Under the pieces are notes generated by a model. It was not told the origin of the DNA. It did not search any database and saw nothing but the letters and a program-made list of their open reading frames with translations. Of a stretch of 64,000 nucleotides of DNA, positions 10,835 to 19,601 are shown one piece after another. The stretch is taken from assembly GCA_905221605.1 (NCBI GenBank), contig CAJNDS010002768.1, forward strand, positions 229,501 to 293,500, given 5' to 3'. A program made the translations under genes and the position numbers. Each line of letters begins with the position of its first letter. Position 1 is the first letter of the stretch. Source of the stretch: Symbiodinium natans (taxonomy: Eukaryota > Sar > Dinophyceae > Suessiales > Symbiodiniaceae).

Positions 10835-13800
10835 AAGGACAAGGGCCGGATCAAGCAACTTCGCGGCTGCCGCGCCACGGAGACCAATCTGGATGGAGCG
10901 GACGTCCTTGAGCGGTCTCGTGTACACCTCCAGCTCTTGAAAAATAGCTCGGGGATGAGGTGCCGTATATCCCAAAACCCTAAACCCTAAACCCTAAACC
11001 CTAAACCCTAAACCCTAAACCCTGAACCCTGAACCCTGAACCCTGAACCCTGAACCCTGAACCCTGAACCCTGAACCCTGAACCCTGAACCCTACCCCGA
11101 AATTCCCTGAATCCCTGCTGAGCACCGGTGAGCCGGGGGTGCTCTCACCCCCGCATCTCCTGCCTTTGAACCACAACTGCACTTCCGGATGTTTCACTGT
11201 ACGGAACTATTTTTTGAGGCTTAGAGTCTAGGGTTTAGGGTTTAGGGCTTGGGGTTTGGGATTCGGGGTTTGGGGTTTAGGGTTAAAGCCGGTATCACCC
11301 ACTTAGACAAAGCAGCATTTGGCCCTGAACCCGAACAGGCACGACGGAGGCAAGCCCCTAAACTCCTCAACCTCTAAACCCTAAACCCCTAAGCCCCTCA
11401 ACCCCCAAACCCTAAACCCCAAAACCCCCAAACCCTAAACCCAAAACCCCTAAACCCTAAACCGCCTGCTGGCCGCAGGCAAGCGGGTCCATTTCGCGCT
11501 CAGGATCCCACTGAACCACGACGGGGCTGTCTCGGCACTTCTCAGCGGCAGAGGAATGTGACAACCTTGGCGTTTAGGTTTAGGGTTTAGGGTTTAGGGT
11601 TTAGGGTTTAGGTCTAGGGTTTATAAAGGGTTTAGGGATTTGGGTCTAGGATTTAGGGTTTAGCCGGGTTTAGGGTAGGCCCAAAGAACAGCTGCTGTAA
11701 CAAATGTCAACTGCCTTGAGACGATCATTCAAAGGTTGATGGGAGCCCTGCCATACCTACCTCCATAAAGACCCCGATCCTCAGCAAGTATATATCTAAC
11801 CCTAAACCCTAAACTCTAAAACCCCAACATTTGAAGAACTACTGTCAGGCAGGGGGAGTTGCAGAGAAACCCCCCCCCCCCCCCCCCCACTAAAGCTTGA
11901 AGCCATGCACCCCAAACCTCACACAGCCCAAATTGAACCCTAATCCTAAGCCCTAAACAGCCCTAATCAAACTCTAAACCAGCTAAGTAGCCTTCAACCC
12001 TAAACCCTAAACCCTCGAACCAAGCAACTGGGCCTCGGAAAGGAGGGATTCGAAACCCTCGCGAGACAGGTGCAAAGCAACGACCCGCGCCTGATTCTTG
12101 TCCTTGTGGTCAATTGTTTTAAGGGGCTTAGGATTTGCGAGTTTAGGAGTTTAGGGCCGAGGGTGTAGGAGTTTAGGGTTGAGGGTTTAGGAGTGTAGGT
12201 TCTAATGGCTTTAGGTTTTCGGGGTCTATAGGGCTTCTGGCTTCTACTTAAGCTTGAAAGGAGTCCTGCCTAAGCCAGATAAGCCCTCAAATCCTGTAAG
12301 GACATCCTGAAGCCTGGGAAACCCTCGATGTTGCTTTGCAATTTGGGTTTCGGGTGTACATCGTCTTAGTAGCCCAGCAACCACATAGTAATAAGGGCAC
12401 CCTTTTTTGGGCTTGATTACTCTAGAAGGGGGACCCAGGAACAAAAGAAGGGGCAAAGGGCACCACTGGGCTACCTAAACCCTAAACCCTAAACCCTAAA
12501 CCCTAAACCCTAAACCCTAAACCCTAAACCCAAAAAAAAAACGATGTATCAACCTTGGGGCTGTCCTTCATGGTCGTCCAGCCACACCGGTACGCCATCC
12601 AGACGGCACTTGGCTTGATCCAGGTCATGCGATTTGGCTTGAAGAGACCAATCCTTGGCTGACTCATTGTAGTTTTTGAATACACCCAGAAGGTTCAAGT
12701 CCTCACCTTGGCTGACTCATTGTAGTTTTTGAAAACACCCAAAAGGTTCAAGTCCTCAGAGCCAGCCAGAAGAAAGCCAAGAATCTCCATCGGGGCTCGG
12801 AACGAGTTGGCGGCGACCGCTGCGTCAGCAATGCCAGCGTTGTAGGCCTGGTACACCGTGATCGTCTGCTCGTCGTAGATGGCGCGAATCTCTCGGAACT
12901 TGGCTTCTGTCAAGGAAGGTGCACTCGGCACCGTAGATCGTGCGACAGCATCGACTTGTCCAGCGTAGCCCTTAAAGGACTTCGCTCCTTTGCCCTCTGG
13001 CTGCCCGCCGCCCTTCACTTCATCCGGGTCTTTAGACCCATCTCTAGCAGATGATGAAGCAGTGAAGTACTCCTTTAAGCAAGCTCCCACGGCCTCCCCT
13101 AGCAGCCCTCTCCTGATGAGGTCGTCGACCGTCTCCACAGTGCGCCCACGTGACTCCAGCTCGGCGCGTATACTAGTGGAGCTTAGGTCCGAAGTTATCC
13201 CTTCTCCCTTTCTGGCTACGCCTCCTTTTTTGGCTTCCTCACGCACACTGAAAACCTCGGTAGACGGATCGTGGTATTCTGCCACCATGGCTTTGCCGCA
13301 AGTCTTCCAGCCCTCGAACTCCGCGGCCGAAATCGCCCATCCGCGATCTTTCGCAACCGCCTTGCACAGATCGACGCGCGCTGCCGCAGTCATCCAGGGC
13401 TCGAGCACCTGTACCTGGTGTGGTGTATTTGGGGCCACACATGACACATGTTCTAGAGCTCCGGCTATATAGGGCTAGAAGGGGAATTAGGCCAATAAGA
13501 GCCATCAACACGAGTTCAGCTTCAACAGTGGCTGGCCTTCTTCCGGACATATCCGTCGGGAGCCACAGCGAAGTATCCCGCCGTCACTGAGAACTGCCCA
13601 CCAGCTTCAATCTTTCGCTTGGCATCCTCCATGGCCTTAATGTGACCCGCGTGTACTGGGCCTGGGTTGGCCAGAGTGTGCGGGAGGTTGGGGTTTAGGG
13701 TTTAGGGCTTAGGGTTTTTGGTTTAGGGTTTAGGGTTTGGGGTTTAGGGTTTAGGGTTAGAAAGGAAGGGCCTGGGGGTCAAGGGCGTTTATATAGGTGT

Positions 13801-13982
13801 AAACATCTTATGTTGAACGTGATTTTTTTAAAATGGCCCCTATGACACCATTGCGACTTCAAGGGGCAGAAGCAGCCGTTGAAAACAACGATCGCCTGCT
13901 TGCGCGCCATGGCGATGAGTTCTGCCTGTATTTGTGGTAGAATATAAGATGCTGACGGTTGGGCTGCCTCAACAGAGGTCAT
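10835..13982 (-). CDS. NMN-adenylyltransferase-like / DUF4291 fusion, seven exons
   Basis: Exons: 13982-13868 (start MTSVEAAQ, then AIVVFNGCFC), 13661-13537, 13408-12792, 12653-12566, 12102-12029, 11565 to about 11466, and about 10935-10835. The first three give a nucleotidyltransferase fold: FNGCFC joins PVHAGHIKAMEDAKRKIEA (HxGH motif), then DGYVRKK, AARVDLCKAVAKDRGW and the C-terminal SSTSIRAEL (ISSTxxR type), as in NMNAT. From FREIRAIYDEQTITVYQAYN onward it follows DUF4291: RMTWIKPSAVWMAYRCGW, NQARVVALHLSREGF, VVVQWDPERE and RSIQIGLRGAAAAKLLDP, in family order. Joins for introns 1, 3, 4 and 5 restore frame and family sequence. The C-terminal end after about 10835 is not located; TAG at 10825-10823 is possible. 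The predicted role is NAD-type adenylyl transfer; DUF4291 function is unknown to me. Confidence 0.8.
12367..12475. mobile_element. Family II element within an intron of the NMNAT-DUF4291 gene
   Basis: Starts AGTAGCCCAGCAACCACAT and ends GGGCACCACTGGGCTACC, terminal inverted repeats of about 12 bases. It lies between the exons ending at 12566 and starting at 12102, next to a CCCTAAA tract (12477-12530), so this intron is built of an element plus telomere-type repeats. Confidence 0.75.
12653..12758. repeat. 53-base tandem duplication inside a gene
   Basis: Units 12653-12705 and 12706-12758 differ at about three positions. On the minus strand each unit starts TGAGGACTTGAACC and ends GAGTCAGCCAAGG. 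It lies between the DUF4291 exons ending at 12792 and starting at 12653. A GA-AG intron 12791-12654 spanning both units restores the family sequence (FRAPIGLFKPNRMTWIKPS). Confidence 0.85.
13662..13867 (-). other. Intron 1 of NMNAT-DUF4291, GC-AG, with telomere tract
   Basis: The exon ends TTCT and the intron begins GCCCCTTGAAG; it ends CAACCCAG before GCCCAGTACACG. Splicing rebuilds FCPVHAGH. GCCC is repeated at both borders. The middle (about 13689-13760) is TTTAGGG array, opposite in orientation to the gene's reading. Confidence 0.75.
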
Positions 13983-14222
13983 ACCAGCATTAACCTCAAA
14001 AAACCAAAAGTTCCTAGCATGAACCGCAAAAAATGCTATTCAGCCTAAACTCCTAACCCTAAACCCTCAACCCGAAACCCTAAACCCTAAACTCCTAAAC
14101 CTTCCTTCCACGTATGTCATCACCCCTTCATGGCGGCGATTTCTTCTCGATTCACTTGATAGGCTGGCCTGTGGGAGGCACAAGGTGCACCCCAAAGCCC
14201 CAAACTCCAGAAGCTAAAGCCT

Positions 14223-14325
14223 GTTAGGGTTTAGGGTTTAGGGTTTAGGGTTTAGGGTTTAGGGTTTAGGGTTTAGGGTTTAGGGTTTAGGGTTTAGGGC
14301 TTAGGGTTTAGGGTTTAGGGTTTAT
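14223..14325 (+). repeat. Telomere-type array TTTAGGG, then inverted run
   Basis: About fourteen TTTAGGG units followed closely by CCCTAAA-type sequence at 14330-14368, so the two orientations face each other across a few bases. Confidence 0.9.
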
Positions 14326-14416
14326 CAACCCTAAACCCGACACCTCAAACCCTAACAAACCCTAAACCATGACTGGGTAAGGGTTACTAGAGTCCGGCAT
14401 GGGGGCTGCTTGGGTA

Positions 14417-16239
14417 CACCCCAAGAACCCAGAGCGTACTTTTCCAAGACGAGGTAGGTCTTGGCAGTCTTAAGGTAGGGGTGGTATAGGGTCCCATGAG
14501 TTTCAGGCCAAGGAAACCCCACAACCTAAACCCTGACACCTAAACTTTGAATCAGAAACCCTAAACCCTAAACCCTGAAGCCTAAACTTATAACCCTCAA
14601 CACTGAAACCATAGTTCCCAACCCTAACCCCTCAATCCCAAACCCCCTTAGAAAAAGTAAAAACAAAAACCTTGAAGGGAGTCCACACCTCCGTCTGCCC
14701 ACGCATTTCCTGGTGCAGCTGGAGCCTGGCATCGTTTAGGGTTGAGGGTTTAGGGGCCCATGGAAATTCTGACAGGACCCCCTAATCCATTTCGGGCTTA
14801 GGGTTTAGGGCCTAGGGTTTAGGGCTAGGGTTTAGGGTGTAGGAGTCTGTAGGAGCACACGCTACGAGCCCTACACCCCCTCTCACAACGCTGAATGCCT
14901 GGCAAAGCCTCGAAACCCAAACCGTACTTCAGGTTTAAGGGTTTGAGTTTAGGGTTTAGGGTTTAGGGTTTAGGGTTTAGGGTTTAGGGTTTAGGGTTTA
15001 GGGTTTAGGGTTTAGGGTTTAGGGTCTAGGGTCTAGGGTCTAGGGTTTAGGGTTTAGGGTTTAGGGCTTACAACCACGAAAAAACCGTGATACTGTACCG
15101 TTAACTACACCAGAAAGGCCCAACACCCTCAAACTCCACGCCAGCTGGCGACCCCATGTACTAGTGACATGCCCCCGCCGAACACTACCATCCGAGGGTC
15201 CCCCCCGCACCTCCCCCAAAGTAGGGCTTAGGGTTTAGGGTTTAGGGTTTAGGGTTTAGGGTTTAGGGTTTAGGGTTTAGGTACCACATTCTGGGGGAAG
15301 CTTGGGGGTCCCATGCATGCAAATGAAATATAAGTGGAGGTCAATCTGAGCGCTCACACCATGCCCAGCTGGAAGTCGGGTCCGATCACTTTCTGCAGAC
15401 TCTTTGGGTTTAGGGTTTAGGGTTTAGGGTTTAGGGTTTAGGGTTTAGGGTTTAGGGCTTAGGGTTTAGGGTTTAGGGATCTGAGTCGTTGAAATACTTG
15501 ATCGACATGTGCATCAAAAGCGTAACTTGTTGCAAGACAGCTTCTCGCGCAGAGCTTGGTCCAGTACGGCCTGACTCTCTCCACTGAAGAGAAGCCGCAG
15601 CAGAAGGCGTGCGCGGTCGACGCCAAACCCTGAACCCGAAACCCCGAAACCCCAAACCCAACACCCCAAACCCCAAGCCCTAAACCCCAAACCCTAAACC
15701 CCAAACCCTAAATCCAAACCCTATATATAAACCCCAAACCCTAAACCCCAAAACCCAAACCCCCAAACGCCAAACCTCCCCACCGCCTGGTTTCGAGCAG
15801 CTCCCTGCGCTGCGCCATCAGGGGCGCAAGACGCGGAGCTCGCCAGGCCTGTAGGCCTTGACCTGCAGGCTTTGGAGGGTTTAGGGTTTAGGGTTTAGGG
15901 TTAGGGTTTAGGCTGTTTAGGGTTAGGGTTTAGGGTTTAGGGTTTAGGGTTTAGGGTTTAGGGTTTAGGGTTTAGGAGTTAGGGTTTAGGGACTTATAAG
16001 CTGACTGGGGATTTTGTGTTGGGATTGTGTGGCATTCCGGGGGTTGTTGGCTAGTGTTGCAGTTTGTGGCGCTCCGGATGGGTTTCGCCGGCATATTGTG
16101 ATTGCTTTTGCTGGCGGACTGGGTAGAGTCGTGTCGTTGGAAGTTTCTTGCTGGACATGTCCCTCTAAACCCTAAACCCTAAACCCTAAACCCTCTGCAG
16201 CACCTCGTAACCGTTGTTTGGTAAGGTCTGAGGAGCCAT
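14417..16239 (-). CDS. Unknown multi-exon gene with start codon
   Basis: No family recognised. Transcription order: 16239-16187 (ATG, MAPQTLPNNGYEVLQ), 15868-15790 (AWRAPRLAPLMAQRRELLET), 15625-15480 (GVDRARLLLRLLFSGESQAV, then LDQALREKLS), 15405-15360 (KSLQKVIGPDFQLGM, ending in the clean donor GTGTGAG), 14735-14676 (ARLQLHQEMRGQTEVWTPFK) and 14512-14417 (HGTLYHPYLKTAKTYLVLEK). The content is helical and Leu/Gln/Arg-rich. All gaps contain TTTAGGG or CCCTAAA tracts. It ends before the start of the NMNAT-DUF4291 gene at 13982; a last exon near 14170-14110 is possible but no stop is certain. Confidence 0.5.
14941..15067 (+). repeat. Telomere-type array TTTAGGG with TCTAGGG block
   Basis: About seventeen units. 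Three adjacent units read TCTAGGG, a local variant block showing in-array spread of a mutation. Confidence 0.9.
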
Positions 16240-16489
16240 GAGGGATTATTTCTGGGCAGACGTGGTGTTTGTGAAAGGGGCGGGAAGACATACAATCTCC
16301 ATTTACACAGGTCTTGAGGGTTTAGGGTTCAGGGTTTGGGTTTAGGGTTCAGGTTTCAGGGTTTTGGGCCGCAAACGCCACACGAACCCCACCTCATACC
16401 CTTGACTGCACAGCCCTTCAGCCCCCACCCCACAAAGCGCCACCAGCAAGAGTTCCACAGATCCCAACCCCGGACAAAAAACCTAGCTG

Positions 16490-16620
16490 GGTTTAGGGTT
16501 TAGGGTTTAGGGTTTAGGGTTTAGGTTTAGGGTTTAGGGTTTAGGGTTTAGGGTTTAGGGTTTAGGGTTTAGGGTTTAGGGTTTAGGGTTTAGGGTTTAG
16601 GGTTTAGGGTTTAGGGTAGG
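16490..16620 (+). repeat. Long telomere-type array TTTAGGG
   Basis: About eighteen units with one single-base slip, followed by a GTAGGGTA degenerate tail. A second array at 16689-16755 is separated from it by about 60 unique bases. Confidence 0.95.
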
Positions 16621-17132
16621 GTAGGGTATAGGGTAAAACACCGGCCAATGACCAAAGCCCGCCAAAGCCCGTCCGAACAACAAACAAGGGGTTTAGGGTT
16701 TAGGGTTTAGGGTTTAGGGTTTAGGGTTTAGGGTTTAGGGTTTAGGGTTTAGGGCCCCAACTGCCACATCAGAGCAGCAATAACCAAGAGCAACCCCACA
16801 GTTGCCTCGCAGTCACAGAGGACCCCTCAAAAGACTCCCGCCCTGACCCCCAAAGGGCTCTCCACGGTTTAGGGTTTAGGGTTGAGGCTTGAAACTGACG
16901 TCCACAGACCGCTCGAAACTCCGCGCGTGAAGCCGAGACACTTTCTGCCGAAAGATTTCGCAAGGGCCCCAAAGCCTGAAAAAAAACGAAACCCGCCCAA
17001 AAAGCCTCTCCAATCCCGCCGAAAACTTTTCGCCCAAGACCTCTCGCCCAAAACTCCGCGCAGGAACCTTGTATAGAATGTCCACAATCCTAAGCCCTAA
17101 CCCTAAACCCTAAACCCTAAACCCTCCTACCC

Positions 17133-18050
17133 GCCTAGCTCGGAGATGAGCGCGTGCGACAGGCCGTTCTCTGACAAGACCTCGGAAGCCGAACTTCAAG
17201 GAGTTTAGGGTTTAGGGTTTAGAGTTTAGGGCTTCTGTGGTTTAGGGTTTAGGGTTTAGGGTTTCGGGTTTCGGGTTGGGGGCTTAGGGATTACCTTCTC
17301 AAGGGCTTCGGCCTGATGGGCTTCGATCTTCGGGCTGAAGGGTTTTGAGGGGAGGGCTGGGCTTCAGGGTTCGAGGGCTTCAAGGCTTAGGTGGAAGCAG
17401 GGTTGGCTTGCACGGGGTTTAAGGCGAACCCTAAACCCTAAACCCTAAACCCTAAACCCTAAACCCTAAACCCTAAACGCGGCTCCTAAGCCTAACGTGA
17501 GCAGGGTCACTGCGGCTGGGTTTGAGGCTCAGCATTTAGGGGCCTTGACGCGCTTGCCTTCTCCTAACCCTTATAAGCCCGAAAGCCCCGGGAGTAACCT
17601 AGGAACAAAAAGGGTGCCCTTCTTGGCTTAAAGGGGTTTATAAGGGAACGCAAAGCCCAAACAAAAGGAATAAGTGCCTACTCTATAAGGTCCTAGCTTA
17701 ACCTCTTAACATTGAACCCTGAACCCTCCAGGAAAAGGTCATTCCCGAATGTCTAAGAAGGTTTTGGGTTCCCTAGACTCTAAACCCCAAACCCTAAACC
17801 CTAACCCAAGGATCCCAACCCTAACCCTAAACCCGAAACCCAAAGCCACAGATCCCAAGGATCTCAAACCTAAACGACCCCCCCCCCCCCATCCCCTCCC
17901 CCCAAAAAGCAAGAACCCTAAACCCTAAACCCTAAACCCTAACCCCTAAACCCTAAACCCTAAACCCAAGTCCGTGGCAGTCTCCATGAAGAAGCGGACA
18001 GGCGGCGACATGCCCTGCACCTTGTGGCGAGGGCTGCTTCTCCAAATTTG
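17133..18050 (-). CDS. Two candidate exons of an unknown gene
   Basis: 18050-17967 reads SSPRHKVQGMSPPVRFFMET on the minus strand, followed by ATDL. 17200-17133 reads SEVLSENGLSHALISELG, ending at a GTAGGAGG donor. Telomere tracts lie on both sides. The longer open frame between 16869 and 17087 is open on both strands and is not convincing. A possible further exon starts at a CTGGTGCAG acceptor near 18430 (KNLVVL). Confidence 0.4.
17584..17696. mobile_element. Family I small inverted-repeat element
   Basis: GGGAGTAACCTAGGAACAAA core start, AAAGGGGTTTATAAGGGAA centre and TAAGGTCCTAG end, about 113 bases with no telomere insertion. Both termini have drifted. Confidence 0.65.
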
Positions 18051-18527
18051 CGCTTGGGGTTCAGGGCTTAGGGTTGTTTAGGGTTTAGGGTTTAGGGTTT
18101 AGGGTTTAGGGTTTAGGGTTTAGGGTTTAGGGTTTAGGGTTTAGGGTTTAGGGTTTAGGGTTTGGTTGGGCACGCGATGAACTGGGTTTTGGGTTTAGGC
18201 TTTGCGGTGTAGGGTTGAGATGGTCATTCGGGCCGGGGGCCCAGGGTCCAAGGGTTTAGGGGTTGAAGGTTTTTGTTTGCTTCTGAGCTGGACTTGCTCC
18301 GGGTTTAGGGTTTAGGGTTTAGGGTTTAGGGTTTAGGGTTTAGGGTTTAGGGCCAGGGTTGAGGGGTGAGGCTTGAGGGTTTAGGGTCAGATGTGAGTAC
18401 CACCAGGTTCTTCTGCACCAGAGGTCATGCGATGTTGGCGAGGAAATTCCAGCGCATAAGAAGGGCTAAACGTGTTTAACAGGGTTAAGCAGGGTCAAAA
18501 GGGTTCTAAACTAGACCCAGGAGTACC

Positions 18528-19520
18528 TTCTTTTATCTAATGCTGCTATATCTTTAGGAAATGCTTTTATTAATTTAGAAATTTCATCACAATATATTAT
18601 TTTCTTCACTTTGTGGTCATTCTATTTATCTTCTCTTTTTATTAGTTTGCAGATTAAAGAATTTCGTATTCTCGCATATTCAAATAATGATTCACTGTAT
18701 AGTTGTCTTTTCTTTTTTCTTACAGCATTACATTTCTTTCATCTAATTCTTGGTATTTTACTTCTTTTTCTTATATTCTTTTCTTGTACTGGTTTCGTTC
18801 ACACTATTAATGCACTTCACGCGTCATATTCACTCCTTGTAAGTACATTAATATTGCTCTCTTCACCCTTAACCACAGGATACAACTACTAAAAGGGCAT
18901 GATTCGCAGGGTTCATGGGGCAGTTGTAATGCTATAACTCCTAGAAAGCCCACAGAAGTTGTAGATGGTGTACACGCCCCATTCATTAGTGTTATTATTA
19001 TTATGGTGCGTTCTCCAAGCCTGTCATTCATTCTCTTCATTCACGGGCTTATATTATATCTTCAGTAGCCCGTAATAATAATAATAATATAAAGAGAACA
19101 TAATAATTTAATTACAAGCGAGTGAAAGAAATGAACGAACGCGTGAATTAAAATAGGATGTGAACGAAATGGGCGCTTCCTTGTGATTTAATAGTATTAT
19201 TCAGTATTATAGCGCCCGTATAATTATTATATTCCCGCGTGAACAACATTAATACGCGGGTTTCGTTCATACATTATTCGTGCGTTTCATGCATCACTAC
19301 GCTCTTTATAAACGCCCTAATAATGTACTCTCTTCACTTATAATATACCGGGCCGTGAAGATATTATTATTGGCCCGGGGATTCAGGAGTTATAGTTCCA
19401 GCCCCGGTTATTAATGAGTCTAGAAGCGTGAATCTACTGTCTTGGCTTCCTCACAATCATTCACTCTGGAACTAGCTTGTTGGTACTGCCTCCAAGACCC
19501 TGGAATCCATCCCACCTGTC
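18528..19520 (+). other. Mitochondrial-type DNA insert (NUMT)
   Basis: This 993-base block is AT-rich, has no telomere-type repeats and differs sharply from its surroundings. It begins with a cox3 fragment and continues with non-coding sequence full of ATAATAAT runs and short GC stems: ACGGGCT/AGCCCGT (19043-19073), CCCGCGT/ACGCGGG (19234-19260) and CCGGGCC/GGCCCGG (19348-19378). Dinoflagellate mitochondrial DNA is known for fragmented cox genes among inverted repeats, so a DNA-level transfer to the nucleus is inferred. An assembly chimera is the alternative. Confidence 0.75.
18530..18790 (+). pseudogene. cox3: Cytochrome c oxidase subunit 3 fragment
   Basis: The frame is open from 18530 with no ATG at the start. 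It reads LSNAAISLGNAF, then LFISLQIKEF, then NDSLYSCLFFFLTALHFFHL and ILGILLL. These match the middle helices of COX3, including the LQxxE(F/Y) motif and the DGIYGSxFFxxTGxHxxHV-type region. The start and the C-terminal WHFVDxVW region are missing: from about 18793 the frame continues to a TAA at 18892 with unrelated sequence. It is about 87 codons against about 260 in a whole subunit. The frame is undamaged, suggesting a recent transfer. No function is expected in the nucleus. Confidence 0.75.
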
Positions 19521-19601
19521 AGTACCCTTCTTGGTTTTAAGGGAATTATCGTGGAGCCACAACCCTAAAAAAAGGAAAAAAAGGGCCGGGTCCTAGTAAA
19601 G

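Larger units (their letters stand above)
18511..19596. mobile_element. Family I element interrupted by mitochondrial-type DNA
   Basis: The left 17 bases are CTAGACCCAGGAGTACC. After a foreign segment the element resumes as CCCTTCTTGGTTTTAAGGG and ends GGGCCGGGTCCTAG at 19596. AGTACC is present on both sides of the foreign segment (18522-18527 and 19521-19526), as expected of a target-site or repair duplication. Confidence 0.75.

Noticed and set aside
16869-17087. Open frames on both strands, 64-72 codons
   Set aside because: Open on both strands with repeated CTCGCCCAA/AAACTCCGCGC phrases and biased composition; no splice or domain evidence.
18807-19040. Minus 77-codon frame in the mitochondrial-type insert
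   Set aside because: Overlaps non-coding hairpin sequence; no match to cox1, cox3 or cob that I can see.
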